Notes: generated by a model not told the origin, from the letters alone. DNA of 64,000 nucleotides from Rhabditoides inermis (GCA_963966185.1 CAWZYM010000412.1:124001-188000); one strand, 5' to 3'. Counted from the first letter of the stretch, positions 24,736-34,347 are shown. Program-made: numbers and translations.

Positions 24736-25244
24736 GTGGGTGAGCACACAGGCACTGCCAGCAGCTACTATGATCAGAACAATTGTAGAGATTGCAAACA
24801 CAATAGCGAGTGTCTTCATCAACTCGGCTTCCACCTTGAACTGCTCGAACTTGACGACCTCAGTGGAGATCACACCCACTGGAATAGTTGTTTTATTTTA
24901 ATTCTATTCTGATTTACTCACGCATCTCCTGCACGCTGTCCAGTCTGTCCATCATCTCCGCATGGTGGTTCTCTAAGCCATTCTTGATATCCCTCTCCAT
25001 CTCGTGAGTGATGACATTTGAGCACATGGTGTCGAGATTTCGGAACCGCGGACACACGCAAGCGCCATTCGTCCAGTTACCCCTACCATACATATGTTCA
25101 TTGATAAACTTTTTCGACTTACGAAGCTGGCTTGATGCAGGAGAGAGGGGACGTACAGGGGGGATCGCAGTCATTCGAGTGAATCCAGCGCGTCTGTCCG
25201 ACTGCGGTGCGGATAATTAGGAATAACATTATGAGATGGCGCAT
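24703..25244 (-). CDS. Spliced type I membrane glycoprotein (152 aa)
   Basis: Three exons, 25244-25123, 25082-24922 and 24878-24703, with consensus GT-AG sites, 40- and 43-bp introns and matching phases. The predicted protein has an N-terminal signal peptide (hydrophobic LIMLFLIIRTAVG), a Cys-rich ectodomain (CDPPC, then CVCPRF) with a possible N-glycosylation site (NWT), a charged helical stalk of about 40 residues, a transmembrane helix (IVFAISTIVLIIVAAG) and a short basic tail (RLQRRRH). It is head-to-head with the 25286 gene across 41 bp and tail-to-tail with the 24412 gene. An exposed membrane or attachment protein is a reasonable inference; no family recognised. Confidence 0.75.
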
Positions 25245-25285
25245 TGTTGATTTTCCTTCCGCGCTAGACGGCTGTTGAGTGGAAA

Positions 25286-26227
25286 ATGAAAAGTTTTCGC
25301 AAATTTCGTCTTGTGCCACATGTCGATTCCGCCCCGCATTCAGAAAGGAGTGACATTTTGAATCAGGCGCGCACTTCCCGAGATTCTGTACTAGATAAGA
25401 AGCGTATATCTATTGATGAGAAGCGTAATTTGTTCAATGATTTGATGACGCGATTTCTTGATTTGCAATCGAAAATGGAATCCGAGGAAGCGGCTGAGCG
25501 GAATACCGGGCCCATACCACACAACCCAAACACTAGTGTGGTTATGTCATTAAATACTAGAACTCCGCTTCCTGTTGAGATTCCATTGAAGAGAGTGACT
25601 AATAGAAAGAAAACGATAGTGGGGAGTAGCATGGAGAGCGTGTTGCCCGGGGATCCGCCGCCTCCCCCTCCACCTGTGATGATACCTGTGGGCAATCCGT
25701 CGCGTAAAAGAAAAGCCAGCAGTTTTGAGAGTGAGATTGCTAATAAGAAGCGTTCGGTGGCTGATCCTGATATTGAGGTTGCACCTATTATCGTGGAAAC
25801 GAGTAACGTTGATGTTAAAAAGGCGAGGAAGCGGAGTGCTGATTCTAGTGATAGTAAAAATGGCAAGCGACTCAAATCTAGTATAGACTCACCTGCTACG
25901 AACTGGCAGCATTATACTAGTGTGAAACGTGGTTCGAAGAGAGTGTCTACAACCGATCGTGCTGATGGGAAGCGACTGAAGGAGAGCTACGATTCGCCCG
26001 CTGTGAACTGGCAACACTATACCAACTCGAAACGTGGCACTAAACGTTCAAGTTCTATCCTCCCTTCGCGTCCTGAGGATACTGGCACCCACGTCTCAAA
26101 CGACAGCGATTCTAAACGTCAAAAGACGCGACACGACGAAGATGCGATGGCTGCCGCCGCTCAGCAAGGGATGGGCACGAAAAGTTACAATAGATTGCGT
26201 ATTATTACTTGGAAGTCAGTGTTGTAA
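25286..26227 (+). CDS. NLS-rich repeat protein upstream of integrase (313 aa)
   Basis: Intact frame. An N-terminal helical segment (DEKRNLFNDLMTRFLDLQSK) resembles the helical N-termini of a conserved Polinton protein; a poly-Pro run follows at about residue 125. Several KKR/RKRK basic stretches suggest nuclear targeting. Two tandem units share GKRLK, DSPA, NWQHYT and KRG(S/T)KR (about residues 192-252). It ends 12 bp before the integrase ATG and could share its transcript. Function unknown; a DNA-binding core or terminal-complex role is speculation. Confidence 0.7.
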   Translation: MKSFRKFRLVPHVDSAPHSERSDILNQARTSRDSVLDKKRISIDEKRNLFNDLMTRFLDLQSKMESEEAAERNTGPIPHNPNTSVVMSLNTRTPLPVEIPLKRVTNRKKTIVGSSMESVLPGDPPPPPPPVMIPVGNPSRKRKASSFESEIANKKRSVADPDIEVAPIIVETSNVDVKKARKRSADSSDSKNGKRLKSSIDSPATNWQHYTSVKRGSKRVSTTDRADGKRLKESYDSPAVNWQHYTNSKRGTKRSSSILPSRPEDTGTHVSNDSDSKRQKTRHDEDAMAAAAQQGMGTKSYNRLRIITWKSVL

Positions 26228-26238
26228 CTTTACCGACC

Positions 26239-27333
26239 ATGACTGGTCCCTTCTCCAAATTATTGAAAAGTATTTATTGCGATCCCTCGAATTCTGATTC
26301 CTTTTCCTCTGTCCAAGGACTGTACCGTGCCGCCCGTAACCGTGATAAACGAGTGCAGCTGACTCATATTCGAGAATTTCTCAGAAAACAAAATGCATAC
26401 ACTTTACACGTCACACCCCGTACTCATTTCCCCAGACAGAAGATTACTGCACCTTGGATAGGACACTCTCTTCACGCCGACTTATGTGATATGAGTTATT
26501 ATGAGAAACACAACAATGGAATGCGTTTCATCTCTGTTGTTATAGATGTCTATAGTCGCAAAATATGGGCGATTCCTATTCCCAACAAATCAGCCGATTC
26601 CGTTTACGATGCACTAAGACCTATACTTCTAGAGTTATGTCCGAGTAAACTATGTACAGACGAAGGTACCGAGTATTATAACAGTAAATTAGCGGGCCTA
26701 CTACAAGAACTGCACATAAACCACTTTTCTACTCATTCTGGGGTGAAAGCTAGTATCGCGGAGAGAGCAATTTTGTCGCTTAAGAGAAAGTTATTCAGAT
26801 ACATGTCCTCGGCGAATACACAAAAATGGTTGTCTGTTCTTGATAAGATAGTGACGTCTTTGAATAATCGAGTGAATCGAGGTATCGGCCGCGCGCCAAA
26901 CAGCGTAGCCGATGGTGATTTCAAAGAGCCGCCTCGAAAAGCGGCCGAGAAAGTGCGTCATAAGTTTGAGGTTGGACAAAGTGTGCGGGTGTCTAAAATT
27001 AAGAATATCTTTACAAGAGGTTTTCTACCTCGTTTCAGTGAACAATATTATTTCATTAAAAATATACAAGATTCTAAAAAGCCAGCGATATTCACTCTCA
27101 TTGACTACAAAGGACACGTCGTAGAGGGTAACTTTTATAAAGAAGAGTTGATAAGAGCAGAAAACGATGGCGTGTATCGAGTAGAGAAAGTATTAGGAAA
27201 GCGTAAACGTGGTCACAAAATGCAAATACAAATTAAATGGCTTGGTTATGAGGAACCTACGTGGGAGAATCTGTCGGGTCTCGTTCAGTTCGACAACAGT
27301 TTTGATATTGACTCAGTACCCTGGGTGAAGTGA
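26239..27333 (+). CDS. Polinton DDE integrase with C-terminal chromodomain
   Basis: Catalyses insertion of the element DNA, consistent with the 6-bp target duplication. Start at the first ATG gives 364 aa. The rve core shows D81 (HADLCDM), D141 (CTDEGTEY) and E175 (SIAERAI), a near-DX35E spacing of 33 residues between the last two. The C-terminal approximately 40 residues form a chromodomain: YRVEKVLGKR, IKWLGYEE, TWEN. Chromodomains on integrases bind histone marks and can bias target choice. The stop abuts the stop of the convergent ATPase gene with no gap. No break seen. Confidence 0.93.
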   Translation: MTGPFSKLLKSIYCDPSNSDSFSSVQGLYRAARNRDKRVQLTHIREFLRKQNAYTLHVTPRTHFPRQKITAPWIGHSLHADLCDMSYYEKHNNGMRFISVVIDVYSRKIWAIPIPNKSADSVYDALRPILLELCPSKLCTDEGTEYYNSKLAGLLQELHINHFSTHSGVKASIAERAILSLKRKLFRYMSSANTQKWLSVLDKIVTSLNNRVNRGIGRAPNSVADGDFKEPPRKAAEKVRHKFEVGQSVRVSKIKNIFTRGFLPRFSEQYYFIKNIQDSKKPAIFTLIDYKGHVVEGNFYKEELIRAENDGVYRVEKVLGKRKRGHKMQIQIKWLGYEEPTWENLSGLVQFDNSFDIDSVPWVK

Positions 27334-27945
27334 CTATTTTCGTGGCACGTAGACAATCGGCTCCTCATCAAACATATTCGTTATGACTCGACAGTCGTCT
27401 GGCGTGGACTGAGCGAGATCAATCAATAGGTGGGAATAGTTGCGCGCCGCCATCGCATCCTCATAGGCGTCGCATAGAAATCGGCTGTTGGTGGGGTAGA
27501 GTTGCTTAGATAGATTTCTAATTGTCAGTTTATCAGATACCATGTTTGTCAAAATTATGTATGTACTATTGATCCGTGCACATCTGTTACTCCCAAAAAG
27601 TTCCTGCGATAAAAAGATAATGCTTGTGTTATAATGATGCGCTACTCTAGTGTATAAATCGTTCAAAAGAGATGGGTTTTCCTTAAAATATGAAAGCAGA
27701 TCGTCTAATATCAGCAATTTGTGTTTACGATTATCGAGTTCTTCTAAATCTATCATCCCTTCGACGAATCGCACGCCCTCCGGTCTTTCCTGAGGCACTA
27801 TGCCCACACAGTAGATCACCTCATCGATCGGCGTATCAAAAAGGGAGTCTCTTCTCTCAATAATCTCTCTAATGAGTGTCGATTTACCACTCATTGTCGG
27901 TCCGTTTATGGAGCAAGTGAGAGGACATTTGAATTGAAACGGCAT
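27334..27945 (-). CDS. HerA/FtsK-type genome-packaging ATPase
   Basis: 203 aa, the usual size for Polinton ATPases. Walker A is GPTMSGKST at residues 15-23, Walker B is LLILDDLL at 77-84, and a sensor-like SIIFLSQ follows. In Polintons and related viruses this enzyme pumps the genome into the capsid. Convergent with and touching the integrase gene; its start faces the spliced membrane-protein gene across about 230 bp containing a (CA)n tract. Intact. Confidence 0.92.
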   Translation of the reverse strand: MPFQFKCPLTCSINGPTMSGKSTLIREIIERRDSLFDTPIDEVIYCVGIVPQERPEGVRFVEGMIDLEELDNRKHKLLILDDLLSYFKENPSLLNDLYTRVAHHYNTSIIFLSQELFGSNRCARINSTYIILTNMVSDKLTIRNLSKQLYPTNSRFLCDAYEDAMAARNYSHLLIDLAQSTPDDCRVITNMFDEEPIVYVPRK

Positions 27946-28172
27946 TGCGCAACTGAGACACTAGCACGACTGACTGGTCCCTATGACGTCATGATGAGTC
28001 ATCATTGCAGACAGTCTCGGACTATTGTGAAATCAAAGACTGAGTAACATGCTCGCCACACACACACACACACACACACATCATTCGCAGAAAAGTTTTG
28101 TAGGATTAGCTTTCCCTTTTCTTTCTTAAAAATTCTTTATGGTTTCTTTATTTGTTTGGTTGTTTTAGAGGA
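27946..28172. promoter_or_regulatory. Divergent intergenic region with (CA)n
   Basis: About 227 bp between two divergent start codons, with a gatgagtcatcat palindrome-like AP-1-type motif near 27992, a (CA)n tract at 28057-28080 and a long pyrimidine tract ending in ttttag 2 nt before the downstream gene (28170). Confidence 0.4.
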
Positions 28173-28294
28173 ATGTGTGATTTCGTTCCCGATGCGCAGT
28201 GTGGTGGATGTGACCCAGGATATGCCTGTTGCGTAGACAGGCTCGGAGAGGAGAGGTGCGTCCTCGATGAGGTTGACGGAGGAGGTGAGTGGGA

Positions 28295-28349
<55 letters not shown>

Positions 28350-28756
28350 AGAGTGGAATGATTGTATCAGCCATTTGTCATAGGCGTCCCCGTCCCCGTG
28401 ATTATCGGCGTCGGCGGCCTGCTCGCGTCTGCCCTCATCAAGCAAGTCCTCGGCAAGTTGTCCCCCAATTGCTGGCTCATTCGCGGTGCTAACTACTGTA
28501 AGAGGCGCGCGTCGGGCATGTGTCGCACGCTGAGTGCCCGCGCAGCCGCTCTCGGAGGCGTGCGCCTGCAGCATGCTCCCGGGGCTATCCCGCCCCCGCC
28601 CTATCCGCTCGCGAGCGCCCCCGCCCTTGAGGTCAGTATCCAATCTCTTCATTTTGCGTGTATTGATTGACTCGTTGTAGGATGGTCTCCTCTCCAGTGA
28701 CGAGGAACGTCCGTCTCTCAACTCCTATGCTGAGGTGAGTCAGTTTGTTTCTCGTT

Positions 28757-28788
<32 letters not shown>

Positions 28789-28958
28789 GTTATGTTTGTC
28801 GTTTATGTTTGTCGTTGATGTAATTCTTTCAGGTGATGAACGCGGAAGAGGTGAGCGGAGAGGCGAGCGCTGAGGAGGAGGTGTGCGGAGAAGCCGGAGA
28901 CGATGAGGAGGAGAGTGGCGAGGGCGAGGAGAAGAATGCCCCCACCCCTAGCATTTGA
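28173..28958 (+). CDS. Spliced Cys-rich membrane protein with PPPY motif (179 aa)
   Basis: Four exons, 28173-28284, 28384-28631, 28681-28734 and 28833-28958, with consensus sites and compatible phases (first intron phase 1, others phase 0). Introns 1 and 3 contain TG microsatellites. The N-terminus is a compact Cys cluster (CGGCDPGYACC); next come a glycine-rich apolar membrane segment (PVPVIIGVGGLLASALI), a basic Cys-containing stretch, the motif PPPPYPL, and a strongly acidic C-terminus. PPxY is a known late-domain motif that recruits Nedd4-type ubiquitin ligases and is also present in adenovirus protein VI. Family not recognised. A different acceptor (28361) would put exon 2 in another frame relation, so exon 1 usage needs transcript support. 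Confidence 0.65.
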
Positions 28959-29084
28959 GCGAGGTATTTTTTACTACTCACCATTGTTGACCGGTGTGTA
29001 GACATTGTTATAATTGTTATGTATCTTATCGGATAAACGTCTTTATCGATCAGTGTTTGGTTTGTAGTGATTGTAATAGGTTGT

Positions 29085-30368
29085 ATGGAACCCTCCCAAT
29101 TTTACGTGACTTTAGTCAGTAACGTGACATCTGACGCTGGTAATACCATTTCTGATTTTACTACGTATCTCCCATCTTCATTAAATTTACAACGTGGAAA
29201 GTATACAGTCGGTTTATCTGAGATTATATTTACCAACTCGTATAACAATTTGAGACATGATTCGTATTATAAAATACATAGAGGTAGCGTTGCTGAGAAG
29301 GTTGTGGTGCCAGCCGGTAGTTATAATGGCCCGAATGAAATGGTTCGCGTTTTGAATATTTTGAAACCTACTAGAAAGAAGCGTAATCTAGACTATGGTA
29401 GCGGTCTTAGCGATCCAACTGACTATGGATTATCTACTGAGAAGACGGAAGCGTCAGGGGTGCCCGAAGCGAATGCGGCTACTGTGAAGCTAGGCGAAAG
29501 TGCAGATGCCGCAAATGCATTATTAGAAGCTGAGAAGAAGAGAGAAAAGCAGGTGCTTGCTCTCAAAAAACAAGAAAAAGCTGCAGCGGATGCTTTCGCA
29601 CTGAAAAAGCGACAAGAGGAGGAGACAGCCGCATCTCTATTAAGGAGAAAGGAAGAGGAGAAGGCAGCAGCCGCCGCACTTGCCCTAAAAATGCAACAAG
29701 ACGAAGATGAGAAAGCATCCGCCGCTCTGCAGCAGGAATTGGATGAGGAGGAGGAGGCGGCTGTTCAAGCAGAGAACCCGGGCGGGCAGTCACCTCGCCC
29801 TCATGACACCACTCTCTCAGTGGTCGCGCCTGCTCCCGTTGCTGCCGCGTTGACACAAACTGAAACGATCACACCTGCTCCTCCCTCCAACACTCGCTCG
29901 ACTGGTGTCTCTTTGAAGAGAGCACGAATGTCAGATGCGGAGGAACCTTTGTTCGCATACAGTCCCGAATATGATCGTATAGTCGTCAATATAAGTGATA
30001 TTAGTGGTCTGGAATTATCACAGGATCTGGCATACATTTTAGGATTTGACCAACTTATGATAAGTGAGAGTTGTCTAGCACCCAACAGTATCAATTACAG
30101 AGGCAACTCATCCGCTTTGTATGTTTATTCCGATGTATGTGCCCACTCTGTTATTGGTAATCGTAAGGCTGAAATACTGCGAATAGTTCCGAATACAGGA
30201 AAGTTTGGTCAGGTTGTGAGCTACAACTATAACCCAATACGGTACTTTCCAATTCGCGATCCGCATATCAGTTCTATTAGAATATCGATAAGAGATGAGT
30301 TGGGTGAACTGATACCGTTTCAATTTGGCACCATCGTAATTGTATTGCATTTTGCACAGAAAATATAG
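29085..30368 (+). CDS. Penton-like minor capsid protein with charged coiled-coil insert
   Basis: 427 aa from ATG 29085. The N-terminal part (FYVTLVSNV, NTISDFTTYLP, KYTVGLSEIIF) and C-terminal part (YILGF, LYVYSDVCAHSVIGN, LRIVPNTGKFGQVV, FQFGTIVIVLHF) match the pattern of Polinton penton-like proteins that form capsid vertices. Between them, residues about 144-232 form an Ala/Glu/Lys-rich segment predicted to be a long helix or coiled coil, followed by a Pro/Thr linker. First gene of the structural run penton, pVI-like, capsid, protease. Intact. Confidence 0.85.
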   Translation: MEPSQFYVTLVSNVTSDAGNTISDFTTYLPSSLNLQRGKYTVGLSEIIFTNSYNNLRHDSYYKIHRGSVAEKVVVPAGSYNGPNEMVRVLNILKPTRKKRNLDYGSGLSDPTDYGLSTEKTEASGVPEANAATVKLGESADAANALLEAEKKREKQVLALKKQEKAAADAFALKKRQEEETAASLLRRKEEEKAAAAALALKMQQDEDEKASAALQQELDEEEEAAVQAENPGGQSPRPHDTTLSVVAPAPVAAALTQTETITPAPPSNTRSTGVSLKRARMSDAEEPLFAYSPEYDRIVVNISDISGLELSQDLAYILGFDQLMISESCLAPNSINYRGNSSALYVYSDVCAHSVIGNRKAEILRIVPNTGKFGQVVSYNYNPIRYFPIRDPHISSIRISIRDELGELIPFQFGTIVIVLHFAQKI

Positions 30369-30413
30369 TTCATTGTACTTTTTGACTTCTCACAGAGTGG
30401 TTGTATTGCAATT

Positions 30414-30848
30414 ATGTATCGCTCCGAATTAAATGTAGATAAATTAAATTGGGCTCATATGGTTGGCAGTCCGAATATGGTAGGCGGTTGGCACTCTGGC
30501 CGAGCGTACCAGAGAGGCTTTGGATTGGGCACGTTTCTGTACAAAAACTTGCCTTCATTTCTTTATGGTAAATTAGCAAAAAACGTGAGCGACGCTGGAA
30601 TGAAGCTCATAGGCGACGCAGTGGTCGACACTGGTGTGCGAGTAGTGGGTGACGTGGTAAATGGTAATCCCGTTGGAGAGTCTATAGTAAGGAGAGGGAA
30701 GGATACCGTACGCAAAATGATTGGCGGGTCGAAAAAGAGGAAGCCTATTTCGAAGAGGTCCAAACCTACGGTCATTGGAGTTTACCCTGGAAAGGTGAAA
30801 GCTCATAGTAGTAAAAACGCTGGAGCTGACCGGTCGCTTTTCTTTTAA
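30414..30848 (+). CDS. pVI/pX-like basic minor capsid protein (144 aa)
   Basis: Begins with a Gly-rich segment (GSPNMVGG, RGFGLGTFLYKNLPSF), then an amphipathic helical region with GMKLIGDAVVDTGVRVVGDV, then a strongly basic tail (GGSKKRKPISKRSK). This order is typical of the small virion protein between penton and capsid genes in Polintons, compared with adenovirus pVI/pX. A splice-acceptor-like ttctcacag lies 18 bp upstream. 45 bp after the penton stop and 11 bp before the capsid start. Confidence 0.75.
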   Translation: MYRSELNVDKLNWAHMVGSPNMVGGWHSGRAYQRGFGLGTFLYKNLPSFLYGKLAKNVSDAGMKLIGDAVVDTGVRVVGDVVNGNPVGESIVRRGKDTVRKMIGGSKKRKPISKRSKPTVIGVYPGKVKAHSSKNAGADRSLFF

Positions 30849-30859
30849 TTACCTAAAAT

Positions 30860-32209
30860 ATGTCTGTTTATAAAATAGCTAACCCTGATTCCGAGCCTTG
30901 CATACCATCTGAGATCTCATTATTCGCGACTCCACGGAGTCAGGTCGGGATTGTGAATAGCCGCTGGTGTGAGGTGTCTCCCAGTTGCGGCATCTCCCCC
31001 GGTGCGCCGATCGAGTTCAGATATAACAGCAGTCCTTTCTATCTGGCTTTGAATAAGAGTTATATTAGCGCTACTTTTGTTGTTCATGATTCGAAGGGCA
31101 ACCCTATTCCTTCCGTAGGCAAAACGCCAAACGGCAATGCAATAAATGACGTGCAACCGAGTATCTCACTCTGTCAACTGATAGGCAAATCTCTTTTCAA
31201 GAGCATGACGTGCACATTGAATGGCGTGCAAATACACGAAAACTGCGCGCATAATTCTTTGAAGGAATATATGACAACCGAGTTTCTACTTCCTGAATCG
31301 GCTAAAAGTACAACATTGGGTGCAGCAGGTTATGTGAAAAGTACTGATTTTACTGAGAAAGATGTAGGCTATATCAAGAGAGCGAAAATGATTCAAAATG
31401 GCAAACATTGTCAAGTGATGGCCACTGTGGGATTGGATTTCTGGAACCAGAATCAGCTGCTTCTCAATTATATGACCTTGGGGCTCACACTCCACCCCGC
31501 ATCTAGCTCCTATTGCCTCGAGCGCCGCGGTCTTCCCAGCGCAACCGAAACGTATACAATCAAACTGACTGAAGTGAAATTGTTTTTGCGTGAAGTTGAG
31601 CTAGAGGGAGCGACCGATTTGGCTATTCAAACTATGCTAAAATCAAGACAGTTGCTGCGTTATTATATGATCTCATCTCTCATGCGTACTCATCTCGTTA
31701 CTGCCGGCCGTGTGGATACTGGAGATGTGCAGCTTTGGACCACTCACTGCCCTAGACGAATTCTCGTCGGTCTCATGTCTCCCAAAAGTCTACATGGCAG
31801 TTTCGATGCCAACGCATACGAATTTGGAAACTATGGAGTGCAAGATATCAGTCTGAACATATGCAATCGACAAATTCCCAGCCGCGCTATGCGTCTGGAT
31901 TATGACAACGCCCTGTACACACAGCCTTTCGTGGATCTACAGGAGAGTCTGGGGTTTGCCCAAAATGGCGAATCAAATGGAGTCACTTACAAAATGTTTG
32001 GAAATGGATGGACGGTCTACTCTATGGAAGTTTCAAGTGCTGCGAATACCGACACATTTGAACTATTAAAACCTGGCAGCAGCTCACTCCGCATTTCATT
32101 CCGTAAGGAGGTGCCAGACGGTGGTGTGTACATTGTTGTCCTGGGACAATTTTCCACTCAACTAACCATCGACGAAAACAGAAACTGCACTGTTGATAGC
32201 GTCTTGTAA
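30860..32209 (+). CDS. Major capsid protein, double jelly-roll (hexon-like)
   Basis: 449 aa, intact. Position, size and hydrophobic beta-rich pattern fit Polinton major capsid proteins; recognisable pieces include PGAPIEFRYN near the N-terminus, DFWNQNQLLLNY before mid-protein and PSRAMRLDY towards the C-terminus. It would assemble as pseudo-hexameric trimers into the shell. The protease ATG follows the stop after 2 nt. Codons from about residue 299 onward are duplicated as an orphan C-terminus at 35103-35556 with only five residue differences. Confidence 0.9.
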   Translation: MSVYKIANPDSEPCIPSEISLFATPRSQVGIVNSRWCEVSPSCGISPGAPIEFRYNSSPFYLALNKSYISATFVVHDSKGNPIPSVGKTPNGNAINDVQPSISLCQLIGKSLFKSMTCTLNGVQIHENCAHNSLKEYMTTEFLLPESAKSTTLGAAGYVKSTDFTEKDVGYIKRAKMIQNGKHCQVMATVGLDFWNQNQLLLNYMTLGLTLHPASSSYCLERRGLPSATETYTIKLTEVKLFLREVELEGATDLAIQTMLKSRQLLRYYMISSLMRTHLVTAGRVDTGDVQLWTTHCPRRILVGLMSPKSLHGSFDANAYEFGNYGVQDISLNICNRQIPSRAMRLDYDNALYTQPFVDLQESLGFAQNGESNGVTYKMFGNGWTVYSMEVSSAANTDTFELLKPGSSSLRISFRKEVPDGGVYIVVLGQFSTQLTIDENRNCTVDSVL

Positions 32210-32211
32210 GC

Positions 32212-32607
32212 ATGGATACTTCAACTATCAATAGATTATGTTGCCAGATAATGGATAACACTTTTATTGGCGTATTTCCTTCCGATATGATACCTGTAAA
32301 ACCCAAATCTACATATTGTTTTGTTGTGAATGACTCTCCATCTACTCATAGTGGCACACACTGGTATGCAGTGTATGTGCATAATACAACAGCATACTTT
32401 TTTGATTCATTCGGCAGACACCCCAAAAATCCTAATATACTAAACTCATTAGCACATTGTGACCGTATATATTACAATGCAGTGAAGCACCAATCGGTGC
32501 AGACAGTTGTGTGTGGGGGTTTTTGTATTTATGTGTTGTATCAAATGTATAACAGAAAGACTTTTAAAGACATTGTAAACATGTTTTCTAAAATGCAGGG
32601 GAGATGA
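32212..32607 (+). pseudogene. Adenain-like protease, copy 1, C-terminally truncated
   Basis: Cysteine protease of the adenovirus maturation family (C5), which cleaves virion precursors. Catalytic residues are present: H50 (THWYAVY), D65 (FFDSFG), Q94 and C101 (VVCGGFC). Compared with copy 2, one extra G near 32600 shifts the frame and removes the last 19 or so residues, which are still legible out of frame downstream. Because the catalytic set is intact it might retain activity, but I call it a damaged duplicate since copy 2 is full length. Confidence 0.8.
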
Positions 32608-32818
32608 CCAGTTTATTCGAAGATTTATGAAAGAACCGTTTAATTACGATATTCGTATGCTATAAATACATGATTGTACGGTTTTGTGTTTGTGATGAAA
32701 GGGGAAAGGTGATGAATAGGTGCTAATGAGTATACAACACATGTGCTTAGGGTATTCGTCACATATGCTGATTACTATCAGCTCAAGTGCTGATAAGCTA
32801 TTAGCACGTTAATTCGCA

Positions 32819-33061
32819 TTACTTGTGACATCTCTTACATTGAAATACAGAGACAATAGTTCGGGTTTCCCTTCTACGGACTGAAGCATTGCGTGTGAGC
32901 GTCTCACATGCACTACAAATTGAGAACCTGAGTTCATTTGTATGGAAAACAGCGGTCGAATGCGTGCTTGTCGAATTTTCAGCCACTTCTTGAGTACCAG
33001 TTGGAATAAACACTTCAACATAGTCCTCGTTAGGCGGAGAGGATTTAGACGAACCAACCAT
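32819..33061 (-). CDS. Small zinc-finger protein, copy 1 (80 aa)
   Basis: Starts MVGSS just 1 nt after an acceptor-like gtcacag. The C-terminal half has CSAC and CKRC pairs 22 residues apart, ending at HK. It is duplicated at 36164-36406 with conserved Cys pairs, so the frame is under constraint. Unknown family; transcription or nucleic-acid binding is possible. Confidence 0.65.
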   Translation of the reverse strand: MVGSSKSSPPNEDYVEVFIPTGTQEVAENSTSTHSTAVFHTNELRFSICSACETLTRNASVRRRETRTIVSVFQCKRCHK

Positions 33062-33196
33062 TCTGTGACAGTACACATGAAACAATGAAGTTACTTTATT
33101 ATGTATATCATTAGACACACATATTTCATGCTAGAAAAGCAGACAATGCAATTTCAAATAAAGAGATTTCATAGAAATTCAAGACACGTTACTATT

Positions 33197-33607
33197 TCAT
33201 GGGAGGGAGGACTTGCTTTCTTCAGCTTCAATATCAATAAACAACTGTGCGGGTCGCACAAAGCGAGCAGGATCGAGACCGAGTAGTTCGTATGCCTGAA
33301 CTCTTCCCGTAAACTGTTCGTTGAGTGTAGTACTCAAATCACTCCATGCCTTGTTCAGGCGTGTAACATGCCGATGGAACATGATTCGAAGCCATCTTAC
33401 ATTCAAATCTCCTTCAGAATGCAGTATAGTTTCAATCATACGATGCTCGTCCAAAAACAGTTGCAGAGCACGATGAGCGGCGCCCACGCGGTAGTTATAG
33501 CCTGTTTGTATTTCAAATGCCTTTTCCGGATCGACGCTGTTTTCAGAAGCCCACACTTCCACTTCAGTGGGATCTGCCGCAGACACAACCGCACTCGGGA
33601 GCGACAT
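33197..33607 (-). CDS. Unknown helical protein (136 aa), only in copy 1
   Basis: Open from ATG 33607; a longer frame upstream is only the minisatellite. Acidic N-terminus (ADPTEVEVWASENSVDPEK), central helices (HRALQLFLDEHRMIETIL, RWLRIMFHRHVTRLN) and acidic end. It sits between the zinc protein and the hexanucleotide array and has no counterpart in the second duplicate, where a TA/CA microsatellite occupies the position. No family recognised. Confidence 0.55.
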   Translation of the reverse strand: MSLPSAVVSAADPTEVEVWASENSVDPEKAFEIQTGYNYRVGAAHRALQLFLDEHRMIETILHSEGDLNVRWLRIMFHRHVTRLNKAWSDLSTTLNEQFTGRVQAYELLGLDPARFVRPAQLFIDIEAEESKSSLP

Positions 33608-33652
33608 AACAACAACTGATCGAAGAACCGTCAAATTATTTATACATTCACG

Positions 33653-34295
33653 CACACGCACACGCACACGCACACGCACACGCACACGCACACGCACACG
33701 CACACGCACACGCACACGCACACGCACACGCACACGCACACGCACACGCACACGCACACGCACACGCACACGCACACGCACACGCACACGCACACGCACA
33801 CGCACACGCACACGCACACGCACACGCACACGCACACGCACACGCACACGCACACGCACACGCACACGCACACGCACACGCACACGCACACGCACACGCA
33901 CACGCACACGCACACGCACACGCACACGCACACGCACACGCACACGCACACGCACACGCACACGCACACGCACACGCACACGCACACGCACACGCACACG
34001 CACACGCACACGCACACGCACACGCACACGCACACGCACACGCACACGCACACGCACACGCACACGCACACGCACACGCACACGCACACGCACACGCACA
34101 CGCACACGCACACGCACACGCACACGCACACGCACACGCACACGCACACGCACACGCACACGCACACGCACACGCACACGCACACGCACACGCACACGCA
34201 CACGCACACGCACACGCACACGCACACGCACACGCACACGCACACGCACACGCACACGCACACGCACACGCACACGCACACGCACACGCACACGC

Positions 34296-34347
<52 letters not shown>
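33653..34347. repeat. (CACACG)n minisatellite, ~108 copies, then (CA)n
   Basis: An essentially uninterrupted hexamer array of about 650 bp turning into a CA tract of about 45 bp. Any long frame here (Arg-Val or Cys-Val polymers) is an artefact of the repeat. Confidence 0.98.
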
